From: JAKAAZ01 sp963817855
GTDB taxonomy: Bacteria > Acidobacteriota > Terriglobia > Terriglobales > Acidobacteriaceae
NCBI GenBank assembly: GCA_963817855.1
Contig: CAWFQA010000001.1
Span: 496,001-560,000 of the forward strand
Length of the DNA: 64,000 nucleotides
Direction: 5' to 3'
Shown one piece after another: positions 45,713-55,021 of this stretch; the first letter of the stretch is position 1, and every line of letters starts with the position of its first letter. The notes beneath the pieces are model-generated. The model was not told where the DNA came from. It was given only the letters and a program-made list of their open reading frames with translations, and did no database searches. Position numbers and translations under genes: made by a program.

Positions 45713-47965
45713 ATGCATAAACTTCCCTGTTTGAAATTCTTTTCTATCGTTGCAATTTCTGCGCTGGTGTCTCCAGCATTCGCCCAGCATCATCACCCCA
45801 ATAATTCGGGCACGTCCGCGTCGAACCCAACGGCCTCGGCTCCTTGGATGAATCGGAACCTTTCCCCTGATCAACGGGCAGACATGGTCCTGCAGCAGAT
45901 GACGCTGGATGAAAAGATTGACCTGCTGCATGGCCAGGGAATGCTCGGGTGGGAAGGCAAGCCGATGCCCAATGCACACCTGAGCAATGGTGGCGCAGGC
46001 TTTGTGCTGGGTGTGTCGCGTCTGGGAATTCCCCTGATTCAGATGGACGACGCCGCCTATGGTGTTCGCTTCAGCGCCCGCAATGGTCGTTACTCAACCG
46101 CCATGCCTTCCAACCTGGGGTCCGCCGCCAGCTGGGATCCGCAGGCTGCCTGCGAATATGGCGGCGTGATCGGTCGCGAGCTGCGCGCCCAGGGTTACAA
46201 CATGTCGCTCGGCGGCGGCGTTGACCTGGTCCGCGAACTGCGCGGCGGTCGCACGTTTGAGTACATGGGCGAGGATCCAATTCTCGCCGGCACCATGGTC
46301 GGCAACCGCATCAAGTGCGAGCAGGCGGCGCACGTCATTGCCGACATCAAGCACTACGCCATGAATGACCAGGAGAGCGGCCGCAACGAGTACGACGCCA
46401 TCATCGGCAAGCGCGCCATGCAGGAAAGTGATCTGCTTGCTTTCCAGATCGGCGTTTCCATCGGCCAGCCTGGGGCGGTGATGTGCGCCTACAACGCCGT
46501 CAACGGGGATTATTCCTGCGAGAACAAATACCTTCTCAGCGACGTATTGAAGGGCCAATGGAAGTTTCCCGGATTCGTCCTCTCCGACTGGGGCGGCACG
46601 CACAGCACCGTCAAAGCCTCGGCGGCAGGACTCGATAATGAGGAACCGCTCGACACCTTCTATGGCCCGAAGTTGGAACAGGCTGTGCAATCCGGCGCCG
46701 TGCCTATGTCGCAGCTCGATGATCACGTGCATCGCATCCTGCGTTCGGAATTTGCCGCCGGCATCATCGATACTCCGACCCAGAAAAGCGTAGTCGAGGC
46801 AGCACGAGATTTGAAAATCGCGCTTCACGTGGAGGAGAACAGCATTGTCCTGCTGAAGAACGCCCACAACCTTCTGCCGCTCGATCCAGAGAAAATCCAT
46901 TCGATCGCCATCATCGGTTCTCATGCGGATGTCGGCATGCTCTCCGGCGGCGGCTCAGCGCAGGTCGACCCTCCGGGCAGCACCGATCCGGCGTGGCAAT
47001 CGCATGTCTGGTTTCCGCCGTCACCCGTGAAAGCAGTCACAGCCATGGCGTCCGGGGCCACCGTGAAATTCGATTCAGGCAGCGATCCCGCTGCCGCGGC
47101 TGCGTTGGCGGGTCGGTCCGACGTAGCCATCGTATTTGTCAATCAATGGTCGAGTGAAGGTATGGACCTGCCGAATCTTTCCCTCCCCGACAATCAGGAT
47201 GCGTTGATCGACCAAGTTGCAGCCGCCAACCCGCGCACCATCGTCGTGCTTGAAAGCAGTACCGCCGTCCTGATGCCGTGGATTAGAAAAGTCGGTGCGG
47301 TTGTGGAAGCCTGGTTCGCCGGCAGCGATGGGGCCGCTGCGGTCGCTAATGTTCTGTTTGGAGACGTCAATCCCAGCGGCAAGCTGCCCATCACGTTCCC
47401 GCTGACTGAGGCCGATCAGCCGCCGCCGCAAATCGTTGTGCCTCCGCCAGGAGCGCAAGGGAAAGCTGCCATCATGCGCACCGGCGTCGCCAAGCCAACC
47501 TTCACCGTGCATTACACAGAAGGTTTGAAGGTCGGCTACAAATGGTATGAGGCGGAGCACAAACCTGTGCTGTTCCCGTTCGGCTTTGGTTTGTCCTACA
47601 CCAGGTTCAGCTACTCCGATCTTCAGGTAGAGCCAAGCGCCACGCCCACCGTGACCTTCACCGTCAAGAACACAGGCACCCGCGCCGGACAGGAAATTGC
47701 TGAACTTTATGCTGGCCTGCCCGCCAGCGCCAACGAACCGCCGAAGCGCCTGGTCGGCTGGAGCAAGGTGCAGTTGAACCCCGGCGAAAGCAGGCAGGTA
47801 CGCATCACCGTCCCGCAGCTCTATCTGTCCATCTACGATGAGCAGCAGCCGGGTTGGAAGCTGGTGTCGGGTAGCTATACGTTCATGGTGGGCGGCTCGT
47901 CCGCGGATCTTCCGCTGGCCAAGCAAGTCGATCTATCCGGCAGCACTGGAACCGGCGGGAAATAA
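45713..47965 (+). CDS. Glycoside hydrolase family 3 beta-glucosidase, secreted
   Basis: About 750 residues from the ATG at 45713; a GTG at 45677 is an alternative. A signal peptide ends at PAFAQ. The N-terminal barrel contains the catalytic nucleophile in PGFVLSDWGGTHS. A second alpha/beta domain (KNAHNLLPLDPEKIHSIAIIGSHAD...) and a C-terminal fibronectin-like domain (GQEIAELYAGLPASANEPPKRLVGWSKV) complete the classic GH3 layout. It should release glucose or another sugar from oligosaccharide ends. Its 3' end overlaps folP by 33 nt in convergent orientation. The promoter bears a LacI-type operator. Confidence 0.93.
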   Translation: MHKLPCLKFFSIVAISALVSPAFAQHHHPNNSGTSASNPTASAPWMNRNLSPDQRADMVLQQMTLDEKIDLLHGQGMLGWEGKPMPNAHLSNGGAGFVLGVSRLGIPLIQMDDAAYGVRFSARNGRYSTAMPSNLGSAASWDPQAACEYGGVIGRELRAQGYNMSLGGGVDLVRELRGGRTFEYMGEDPILAGTMVGNRIKCEQAAHVIADIKHYAMNDQESGRNEYDAIIGKRAMQESDLLAFQIGVSIGQPGAVMCAYNAVNGDYSCENKYLLSDVLKGQWKFPGFVLSDWGGTHSTVKASAAGLDNEEPLDTFYGPKLEQAVQSGAVPMSQLDDHVHRILRSEFAAGIIDTPTQKSVVEAARDLKIALHVEENSIVLLKNAHNLLPLDPEKIHSIAIIGSHADVGMLSGGGSAQVDPPGSTDPAWQSHVWFPPSPVKAVTAMASGATVKFDSGSDPAAAAALAGRSDVAIVFVNQWSSEGMDLPNLSLPDNQDALIDQVAAANPRTIVVLESSTAVLMPWIRKVGAVVEAWFAGSDGAAAVANVLFGDVNPSGKLPITFPLTEADQPPPQIVVPPPGAQGKAAIMRTGVAKPTFTVHYTEGLKVGYKWYEAEHKPVLFPFGFGLSYTRFSYSDLQVEPSATPTVTFTVKNTGTRAGQEIAELYAGLPASANEPPKRLVGWSKVQLNPGESRQVRITVPQLYLSIYDEQQPGWKLVSGSYTFMVGGSSADLPLAKQVDLSGSTGTGGK

Positions 47966-48865
47966 GGGCGCGGCAATCGAGCCATTGCGAATCGCATCCG
48001 CAATGGCTACGGCTTCCCGCGCAGCCTTCACATCGTGGACGCGAACCAGGTGAGCGCCGGCCAGTATGGCGGCCGTCACCGCGACCACACTAGCAGTTCC
48101 GCGCTGATCGACCGTGACATCGTGACCGTACATCTGTGACAACGTTCGGCCTAAGAATGCCTTACGCGATGCGCCCGCCTGCAGGGGATAGCCGAGTGTG
48201 TGCAGCTCGTCAAAGTGCGCCAGCAGCGGGTAATTTTCATCCAGAACTTTTCCGAAGCCGAATCCGGGGTCAAGCACAATAGCCGCCGATTCGATGCCGG
48301 CGGCGAGGGCGGCATCCGCCCGTTGCTGCAGTTCGCGCAGCACCAGCGGCACTACTTCTTCCCTCGCTAGGCGCGGCTGCGTGCGCCATTCGCTGCTCCG
48401 GCCGCGGGTGTGCATCAAGATCACCCCACATTTCATCTCCGCGCAGGTGGGAGCCATCGCTGCGTCCCATAGAAGTCCACTGACGTCATTGACAATCTGC
48501 GCGCCCGACTGCACCGCAGCTTTCGCGGTTTCAGCTTTATAGGTATCGATGGAAAGGATCGTCTCCGGCAGCTTTTGCAGAATGCCTTCCATCACCGGCA
48601 GCACACGGTCGAGTTCTTCCTGCATGGAAACCGGCGGTCGCGTGCCAGGCCGCGTGGATTCGCCGCCAATGTCTAGAATGTCCGCGCCCTCCTCCAGCAG
48701 GCGCAGCGAATGATTGATCGCGCTCGTCGCAGATAGAAATTTTCCGCCGTCCGAGAACGAATCCGGCGTAACATTCACCACGCCCACCAGCAGGGTTCGC
48801 TCGCCGAGCATAAGCGAGCGTGTACCCAGAGCCCAGCCAAAATGCGGTCGTGGAGCGACAGCCAT
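47933..48865 (-). CDS. folP: Dihydropteroate synthase
   Basis: 310 residues. It condenses dihydropterin pyrophosphate with p-aminobenzoate in folate synthesis and is the sulfonamide target. Signatures are GVVNVTPDSFSDGG, LDIGGESTRPGTRP, LSIDTYKAETAKAA, IVNDVSGL and the C-terminal RVHDVKAAREAVAIADAI. Length is slightly above the usual 280. Its 3' end overlaps the convergent GH3 gene. Confidence 0.95.
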   Translation of the reverse strand: MAVAPRPHFGWALGTRSLMLGERTLLVGVVNVTPDSFSDGGKFLSATSAINHSLRLLEEGADILDIGGESTRPGTRPPVSMQEELDRVLPVMEGILQKLPETILSIDTYKAETAKAAVQSGAQIVNDVSGLLWDAAMAPTCAEMKCGVILMHTRGRSSEWRTQPRLAREEVVPLVLRELQQRADAALAAGIESAAIVLDPGFGFGKVLDENYPLLAHFDELHTLGYPLQAGASRKAFLGRTLSQMYGHDVTVDQRGTASVVAVTAAILAGAHLVRVHDVKAAREAVAIADAIRNGSIAAPLFPAGSSAAG

Positions 48866-48974
48866 ACTTCATTCTAAGGCTGAATGTTTTCATTCCTCCG
48901 CGCATGCCAACCGCGAAAAAGACTTCCCCGCCGCTCCTGATTTGGCGCGCCAAAATGGTACACTCGCGCCCATC

Positions 48975-50591
48975 ATGAGATTTTTTCGCCGCAATACTTT
49001 TCTGCTCTTGGCTGTCCTCGTTTTGCCGTTCAGTGGGCTGGCTGCGCATCGTCATCACCGCGCCAGACACACCCCCATAGGCACGTTGTCGCACCAGATT
49101 GACGCGTTACTGGCCGCTCCCACCGCAGCCCAGGCGCATTGGGGAATTTCCATCACCACACTCGACGGACGCCTGGTGTACGAGAAAAATGACGCGCAGC
49201 TGTTCGCTCCCGCATCGAACGCCAAATTGCTTACCACCTCGACCGCGCTGGCGTTGTTCGGTCCGAATACGACCATCGAGACCCGCGTCCTCGCACCCAG
49301 CGCGCCCGATGCGCAGGGAACTGTCCGTGGCGACGTGACCATTGTCGGCGCAGGCGACCTCAGCATGTCCGGCCGCACTTATCCGTATAGCGAAAGAACC
49401 GAACGCCCCAACCCGCCCTTGAGCGCACTCCAGGCGCTTGCGGATCAGTTGCAACAACGCGGTGTCAAGCGTGTGCAAGGCAACATCGTGGGCGACGATA
49501 CCGCATTTCCCCAAATGCCCTATGGAACCGGCTGGGCCTGGGATGACCTGGTGTGGGATTACGGCGCTCCAATTTCCGCGCTCACGGTAAACGACAATAT
49601 CGTCTACCTCGCCGTCGCGCCGGGGGCGCAGCCCGGCGATCCCGTCACCTTCATCTGGAATCCTGACCTGACCAGCTCGTTCTATACGGTCGAGAACGAC
49701 GCCCGCACCTCTGTTGCCGGATCGCAGCCGTCATTAGGATTGGACCGTCCGCTCGGCTCGCACGAATTTCGCCTGTTCGGTACGCTGCCTGCGGGTGGCC
49801 CTCCATCGCACATCGCACTTGCGGTCATCGATCCGGCGCAGTTTGCTGCGACAGCTTTTCGCCAGATGCTGCAGGCTCGCGGCATTTCCGTCAGCGGAAG
49901 CGCGACCGCGCATCATCGCCCCTCGGTCGATACCGCGATCTATGAGCAAAGCGTGATGCGGCCCCTCACGCTCCCCGCCGCCACACAATCCGGCGATGTC
50001 ACGCAGATTGCTCCCGCCGTCCCCGCCAATGCAGTCGTGCTGGCTTCGCGCACCTCCGTTCCGCTGCTGCAAGACATTACCGTGACCAATAAAGTGAGCC
50101 AGAACCTGCACGCGGAAACATGGCTGCGTCTGCTCGGCCAGCACTTTGGTGAAGACGGTTCCATTGAAGAAGGCGCTCGAGTCGTTCGCGCGCAAATGTT
50201 GCGTGCCGGGGTGCAGCCGCAAGATTTGTTTTTTTACGATGGCTCCGGCCTTTCGCCGGAAGATCGTATCACTCCCCGCGCTTTGACTACATTGCTGCGT
50301 TATATCGCGGAACAGCCGTGGGGAGCGGAGTTTCGTACCACTTTGCCCATCGGTGGAATTGATGGAACAATGTCCGATCGGTTTCTGCATGGCCCCTTGC
50401 ATGGCAGGGTCTTCGCCAAGACCGGAACACTGGAAGAAGTGAATGCGCTTAGCGGCTACGTGACCACGAAGAATGGCCACACGCTGGTCTTCTCCGTTCT
50501 CTGCAATGGGCACATGCCAGAAGCCAAAGGCATCACCAAAACCATCGATTCCATCGTCACCGCAGCGGCAGAAACCGATTCGGTGCGATGA
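48975..50591 (+). CDS. dacB: D-alanyl-D-alanine carboxypeptidase/endopeptidase (PBP4 type)
   Basis: 538 residues from the ATG at 48975. A signal peptide (FRRNTFLLLAVLVLPFSGLAA) precedes a penicillin-binding domain of class C type: the active-site SxxK is in PASNAKLLT, the SxN in VSQNLHAE and the KTG in FAKTGTLEEVNALSG. A PBP4-type inserted domain occupies about residues 100-330. It trims or cleaves peptidoglycan cross-bridges in the periplasm. The frame is open back to 48714, but that part overlaps folP and lacks a signal, so the later start is better. Confidence 0.92.
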   Translation: MRFFRRNTFLLLAVLVLPFSGLAAHRHHRARHTPIGTLSHQIDALLAAPTAAQAHWGISITTLDGRLVYEKNDAQLFAPASNAKLLTTSTALALFGPNTTIETRVLAPSAPDAQGTVRGDVTIVGAGDLSMSGRTYPYSERTERPNPPLSALQALADQLQQRGVKRVQGNIVGDDTAFPQMPYGTGWAWDDLVWDYGAPISALTVNDNIVYLAVAPGAQPGDPVTFIWNPDLTSSFYTVENDARTSVAGSQPSLGLDRPLGSHEFRLFGTLPAGGPPSHIALAVIDPAQFAATAFRQMLQARGISVSGSATAHHRPSVDTAIYEQSVMRPLTLPAATQSGDVTQIAPAVPANAVVLASRTSVPLLQDITVTNKVSQNLHAETWLRLLGQHFGEDGSIEEGARVVRAQMLRAGVQPQDLFFYDGSGLSPEDRITPRALTTLLRYIAEQPWGAEFRTTLPIGGIDGTMSDRFLHGPLHGRVFAKTGTLEEVNALSGYVTTKNGHTLVFSVLCNGHMPEAKGITKTIDSIVTAAAETDSVR

Positions 50592-50657
50592 TGATTACGG
50601 ACTGGCCCAATTCTAAAACCTGAGCCGAATTGTCCACTTCTGTTCCAGGAGGATGCC

Positions 50658-51095
50658 ATGTCGACAACAAAGCCGCAGACCTACGCCAACCACGCCCGCT
50701 TCGATCCCTGGTACCACTTTTTTCTGGCGCCCATCGCGTTGATCATCTTCATCGCATCGATTGTTCATCTGGTTCGCCATCCCCACGTGTGGGGTGTTGT
50801 GCACGTCGTCGCGGCCTTCGCCTTGTTCATGCTGGTGTTCAAGCTTCGCACCTATCCGCTAAGGGTCCAGGACCGCATCATCCGGTTGGAGGAGCGGCTG
50901 CGCCTGACAGCGCTGTTGCCCGAACCCTTGCGTGCCCGCATTAACGAGCTGGACATTCGCCAGCTGATCGGGTTGCGCTTTGCCTCCGATGCCGAGATAC
51001 CGGCGCTGGTCGAGCGCACTCTGAACGAAAAGCTCACGCAAAAACAGATCAAGCAAGCCATCCAGAATTGGCGCGCCGACAATTTCCGCGTTTGA
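50658..51095 (+). CDS. DUF6526 family membrane protein
   Basis: 145 residues with two membrane helices (FFLAPIALIIFIASIVHLV and VVHVVAAFALFMLVFKLRTYPL) and a charged C-terminal part (RIIRLEERLRLTALLPEPL...LTQKQIKQAIQNWRADN). I recognise the DUF6526 pattern, frequent in Acidobacteria and Bacteroidetes, with no known function. AGGAGG lies 5-10 nt before the ATG. Confidence 0.8.
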   Translation: MSTTKPQTYANHARFDPWYHFFLAPIALIIFIASIVHLVRHPHVWGVVHVVAAFALFMLVFKLRTYPLRVQDRIIRLEERLRLTALLPEPLRARINELDIRQLIGLRFASDAEIPALVERTLNEKLTQKQIKQAIQNWRADNFRV

Positions 51096-51158
51096 TCGCG
51101 GCGCGTGGAAATGACGAGTGTTGCCGGTGGGAAATCTGCTTGCTCGGAGGAGAAGACG

Positions 51159-51518
51159 TTGAAGCAAGCGATTCGATTGTTCGCGGTTGCAGGCGTTGCA
51201 ACTGCGATCCTGCTAGCCGGTTGCCATCATCTGCCGCCGTCGAAACCGTTGAATGAGCTGACGCCCACGGAGTTGCGCGGCTACACCGTTTTTCAGCAGC
51301 AATGTGCGCAATGCCACAACGCCAATAGCGAAAAACCGTTGCATGGTCCAGGTCTGCAGGGAGTCTTCAAAAAATCCTATCTCCCCAGCGGCGCGCCGGC
51401 GAATGACGATCGCGTTCGTGCCACTATTCTGGATGGTCGCAACATGATGCCGGCCTACGGCAATGTTCTAAACGATCAGCAGATGAATGATCTGCTGGCG
51501 TATCTGCATACGCTCTAA
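51159..51518 (+). CDS. Small cytochrome c lipoprotein
   Basis: 119 residues from a TTG at 51159 with GGAGGAG 6 nt upstream, a better start than the in-frame GTG at 51105. A lipoprotein signal ends at LLAGC. The haem site CAQCH is at about residues 51-55 and the distal methionine in RNMMPAYGNVLNDQQMNDLLAYL, so it is a class I cytochrome c. It should be anchored to the periplasmic face and shuttle electrons; the partner is unknown. A copy of its 3' end lies 90 nt downstream. Confidence 0.85.
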   Translation: MKQAIRLFAVAGVATAILLAGCHHLPPSKPLNELTPTELRGYTVFQQQCAQCHNANSEKPLHGPGLQGVFKKSYLPSGAPANDDRVRATILDGRNMMPAYGNVLNDQQMNDLLAYLHTL

Positions 51519-51579
51519 CATTGGCGAAGCGAGTTCTCCCGGCTAGACTTAGGACAACCCGGTTTGCAGATTCCTGGAG

Positions 51580-51609
51580 GAATCTGCTGGCCCATCTGCA
51601 TACCATTTA
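51580..51609 (+). repeat. Duplicated 3' end of the cytochrome gene
   Basis: The bases ATCTGCTGGC-C-ATCTGCATACC...TAA at 51580-51609 closely repeat the last codons of the cytochrome c gene (51489-51518). It appears to be the remnant of a tandem duplication. Confidence 0.55.
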
Positions 51610-51672
51610 AGTCATCGCAAAAAAACCTGGGCGGAAATCACACGCCCACAGTTTCGCTGAGGGAAGAAAATT

Positions 51673-52074
51673 TTGAAGCAGTCCACTCGATCGCACTCTA
51701 TGACCGAGCCCGAACAGAAACCCAGTCCTGACGACGGCGCCGCCCGATTTCCCGGCGTAGCCGCGATCGCTTTATGGATGTTGTTGGAGGCGCTGATCGG
51801 AGTGTTCGGGGTGCTCACCGGTCACTTTGCCAGCCATGGCGCCCGCATCGCGGTGCTGGCCGTGGCCACACTGCTTTCGTTCGCCGGTCTTGGCCTGCTG
51901 AAGATGCGTCGCTGGGGATGGGCGCTGGCGTTGGCCGCCGCATTCCTGACCAGCAGCTACGGCATTTACATCATCCTGCGTTTCCATCAGAACAATTACT
52001 GGGTCATGACGCTGGCGAATTTCGTCTTCTTCTTCTACCTGATCCGCCCGGAAATCCTTCGCCGGTTGAAATAG
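51673..52074 (+). CDS. Four-helix membrane protein of unknown function
   Basis: 133 residues from a TTG at 51673, or 124 from the ATG at 51700. After a polar N-terminus there are four hydrophobic segments (AAIALWMLLEALIGVFGVLTG, IAVLAVATLLSFAGLGLL, WGWALALAAAFLTSSYGIYII, WVMTLANFVFFFYLI). No motif points to a function. It converges with the dienelactone-hydrolase-like gene; their 3' ends overlap as read because of a frameshift in that gene. Confidence 0.6.
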   Translation: MKQSTRSHSMTEPEQKPSPDDGAARFPGVAAIALWMLLEALIGVFGVLTGHFASHGARIAVLAVATLLSFAGLGLLKMRRWGWALALAAAFLTSSYGIYIILRFHQNNYWVMTLANFVFFFYLIRPEILRRLK

Positions 52075-52862
52075 TTTTCCGCGCAACCGACGCTGCCTAC
52101 TTTAAATATTTCGCAAAGAAGGCAAACATGCGGCTGTCCGCATCCGCAGTATCCTCGCGGTCGATAACCGGCCTTGTTGTTCGGATTTTGGAAGGCATGC
52201 CCCGCGTCCGGATACTCTTTCACGTCGACAGGATGGCCGATCGCCTTCATCGCCGCGGCAAAGTCTGCAACATCCTTTGGCGTGATGCCGTGATCCTGTG
52301 CTCCGAAATTCCCCAAAATGGCAGCGCGAATCTTCTTTAGCTGCGCCGGATCGGTTTCAGGCGCGCCATAGTTGATGGCCACCGCCTTCAACGACGGCTC
52401 CGCAACTGCCAGTTGCATGGCGAAACTGCCGCCCATGCACCAGCCCGCGGCCCCAATACGATCCGCCTTCACATATTTCAGCGTTTTCAAATACGCCACG
52501 CCGGAGCGGAGATAACCGACTCCGCGATCCTGCGGCAGCGCCCGCATCAACTCGTGCGCCATTTCCGGATCGGTCGCGACCTGCCCGCGATAGAGGTCCA
52601 CGGCCAGCGTGACGTAGCCGTGCTCGGCAAACATCTGCGCCTGCTGCTTCACCCAATCATTCAATCCCCACCACTCGTGAATGATGACGATCGCCGGGAA
52701 CGGTCCAGCTCCATGCGGGCGATAGAGAACACCACGCACCGTCTCGCTTCCGCTCGGGAAGTTGACGTTTTCCGGACCGCTTACCTGCAAAGGTGCCGCA
52801 AGACAGGAGAAGGAAATCGCGAGTGCGACAGAAAGCGAAAGAAACCAGAAGCGCTTTTTCAT
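52035..52862 (-). CDS. Secreted dienelactone hydrolase family protein, 3' frameshift
   Basis: A signal peptide (MKKRFWFLSLSVALAISFSCLAA) is followed by an alpha/beta hydrolase domain. The nucleophile cysteine is in AAGWCMGGSFA, the acid in FGAQDHGITP and the histidine in DAGHAFQN, so the Cys-Asp-His triad of dienelactone hydrolases is complete. After NPNNKAGYRP one extra base at about 52157 shifts the frame; without it the protein would end EDTADADSRMFAFFAKYLK at 52097, a normal family C-terminus. As read, 30 foreign residues are added. Substrate unknown; such secreted members hydrolyse lactones or esters. Confidence 0.82.
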   Translation of the reverse strand: MKKRFWFLSLSVALAISFSCLAAPLQVSGPENVNFPSGSETVRGVLYRPHGAGPFPAIVIIHEWWGLNDWVKQQAQMFAEHGYVTLAVDLYRGQVATDPEMAHELMRALPQDRGVGYLRSGVAYLKTLKYVKADRIGAAGWCMGGSFAMQLAVAEPSLKAVAINYGAPETDPAQLKKIRAAILGNFGAQDHGITPKDVADFAAAMKAIGHPVDVKEYPDAGHAFQNPNNKAGYRPRGYCGCGQPHVCLLCEIFKVGSVGCAENYFNRRRISGRIR

Positions 52863-52991
52863 GACCCACTCCCCGCAGGAATCTTGCTACAAAAGCCGTA
52901 CCGCGTCAACAGGAATCGTGAAGATGGTCTGCTCGGCTGGAAATCGACCCGCCATTTCAGACTATGGCAAATCGGTTCGAATCCGGCGTCT

Positions 52992-54161
52992 TTATTGTGG
53001 AGGCCTGGCAGCATTCGGCACACTTTTTTTATTGACGGAACCCCTTATTGCCGAAGGCGGAGTGACCACTGATTTTGGTAAGAGTTTATAGGTGAGAAAG
53101 AGAATTGCGACCGTAAGAATTGCGACGATAATGGAGGTGGCAACACCTATCTCAGGCGAGAAAAACTGTTTCCAAAAAGGCTCGTCACGAACCGCGATTT
53201 TGGCCAGTCGTGCAAAATCAACATCGGTGGCCAGTGAGCCCAACGTTGCGCCAGGCTGCTGCAGCACTCTGCGGACTGAATTGGCAATGGTCGATTTGGC
53301 GCCGTCGAAATCCAGCGTCTGATTTCTATACCAATACGCCAGGATTCCTGCGAACAATGCATCTCCCGCACCACTTTGAGAGACAAGTCTCTCAATCTGC
53401 GGTGCTGGATATTGCTTGGCCGATTGGCCCGCCTCCGAGATCACCTGGTAGCCTGCGGCCCCTTGAGTCAGCACCACATATTTTGCGCCAAGTCGGCTGC
53501 ATAAATTTTGCGTGCCGGAACCGGTTTCGGGGCCAGTCACCGCCCTCGCTTCCAACTCATTCAACACCACAATGTCAACCAACTGATGATCTTCTAACTG
53601 GAGAATACGAGTGACCTTGCTGTCTGACACGGCAGCGATTGCAACCGGGCGATTGTGACGCCTGGCGGAGTCCAGCAGTAAGGACATCTGATCCACTGCC
53701 AGGTTGCAATCCATCACAACAAACCGGGCACGGCTCATGGCTTGATCGATCAGCCTTGACTGGAATGTATATTCTGCGACTGCCGTCGATGTCACAGCGG
53801 ATTTCAGAACTCCATCGCAGCGCAAGCCGACGAAGCCGCTCTCCGGAAGGTGATCCGAGACCTGGATAAACTCCGACCCGACGCCTGCCGCTTCAAGTCG
53901 CTCTCGGACCCAGGTCGAGGAGAAACTGTTCTTCTTGAGAACCGTTAAAAGGCTCACCGGAATACCCGATTGAGCCAGGTTAATCGCGATGTTGTAGCTG
54001 GTGCCGCCGATAGAATACCGGACGCTCCCGACCTTATCCATCTGGGACTGCTCGGCCGACTTGTAATCGGCTAAGACATCGATGTGAGCAGCACCAATGA
54101 CCAGGATATAGTCTGCCGGAGCGAAAGCTGTAAGACGGCTAAGGAGCTTTTTGAAAGACAC
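52992..54161 (-). CDS. PfkB-type kinase with C-terminal membrane anchor
   Basis: 389 residues. The ribokinase/PfkB fold is shown by GAAHIDVLADY near the N-terminus, YSIGGTSYNIAINLAQSG and the anion-hole motif VSQSGAGDALFAGILAYW. A phosphate-accepting sugar or nucleoside is expected. Unusually, the kinase is followed by a membrane helix (IGVATSIIVAILTVAILFLTY, about residues 341-361) and a polar tail. It overlaps the upstream methyltransferase gene by 23 nt, so the two are translated together. The DNA is more AT-rich than its surroundings, suggesting transfer. The substrate cannot be predicted. Confidence 0.85.
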   Translation of the reverse strand: MSFKKLLSRLTAFAPADYILVIGAAHIDVLADYKSAEQSQMDKVGSVRYSIGGTSYNIAINLAQSGIPVSLLTVLKKNSFSSTWVRERLEAAGVGSEFIQVSDHLPESGFVGLRCDGVLKSAVTSTAVAEYTFQSRLIDQAMSRARFVVMDCNLAVDQMSLLLDSARRHNRPVAIAAVSDSKVTRILQLEDHQLVDIVVLNELEARAVTGPETGSGTQNLCSRLGAKYVVLTQGAAGYQVISEAGQSAKQYPAPQIERLVSQSGAGDALFAGILAYWYRNQTLDFDGAKSTIANSVRRVLQQPGATLGSLATDVDFARLAKIAVRDEPFWKQFFSPEIGVATSIIVAILTVAILFLTYKLLPKSVVTPPSAIRGSVNKKSVPNAARPPQ

Positions 54162-54825
54162 CTTTCACGTTCCCAAACGTAGATTTCCAAACCTTCCGTT
54201 CCGTAAACTTGTTGGAGGTCATCAGCGTGATCAGTTCGGACTCAGTATATAGACAAACGGGTTCTCGAATGTCGTGTTTCATCTGCATGGAATGACTCAA
54301 CAACGAAAAGCGACTTTGCAGCGCAATGTCTGCCCCCCCATAACCGTCGCCCAGTTCGCTGTGAAGGCCCGACGCTGAGATATAGAACAATGCGTTTGCT
54401 GGCATGTTCTCGCCTAAGATGTGAATCAGCCGCTCAGCCTCCGGATACCTCAGGTAATGGATAAACCGCTGGGAAAATGCCAGATCTATCGGCTGGGGAA
54501 GATCCTCTGGATTCAACTGACGCGCATCAACTTGTTTGTAGGACAGCGCGAGATCGGTGTTTTCCCGGAAATTTCGAATGAGCGAACTCTCTGGAAGCAA
54601 GTCGAACAAATAGGAAGCGGCCCCGAGCGCGGCAAATCGAATGCCTTGCCAACCGAACCCACATCCGATATCGAGGCAATGGATGCGAGTATTTGCAGGC
54701 TCCAAAATCTGCTTCAGCGCTTCTCTATCCAGATCATCGATCCGTTGTGAGGCTATATCCGCCCCGTGTCTGCCGGTGGTCGGAATGAGGCTGTCGCCAT
54801 ACGAATTAATATCTGGTGTGCTCAT
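54139..54825 (-). CDS. SAM-dependent methyltransferase
   Basis: 228 residues. Motif I HCLDIGCGFGWQGIRFAALG binds S-adenosylmethionine and later motifs (IDLAFSQRFIHYLRYPEAERLI) fit class I methyltransferases. No DNA-methylase (DPPY, FNPP) or RNA-specific motif is seen, so a small-molecule or protein substrate is likely. It is first in a two-gene unit with the membrane-anchored PfkB-type kinase, which suggests one modified and phosphorylated product. AT-richer than flanking genes. Confidence 0.8.
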   Translation of the reverse strand: MSTPDINSYGDSLIPTTGRHGADIASQRIDDLDREALKQILEPANTRIHCLDIGCGFGWQGIRFAALGAASYLFDLLPESSLIRNFRENTDLALSYKQVDARQLNPEDLPQPIDLAFSQRFIHYLRYPEAERLIHILGENMPANALFYISASGLHSELGDGYGGADIALQSRFSLLSHSMQMKHDIREPVCLYTESELITLMTSNKFTERKVWKSTFGNVKGVFQKAP

Positions 54826-55021
54826 ACGTTTCCTGCTGCTCGATAGCCTTGTTGGTTAGAGTTGGAAAAAAAGCAATCGCCGGAGAAGCTCGGCCGTTCC
54901 CTGGAATGCCTCGCGCCTGGTCGGGACTGACACTCTCTTGCCTTTCGGGTTCGCCAACGCCGGAAGCAACAAACCGAAAATCGTCAGCCGGTCGAGGTTT
55001 CCATACTCCGCGGAGCCAGGC

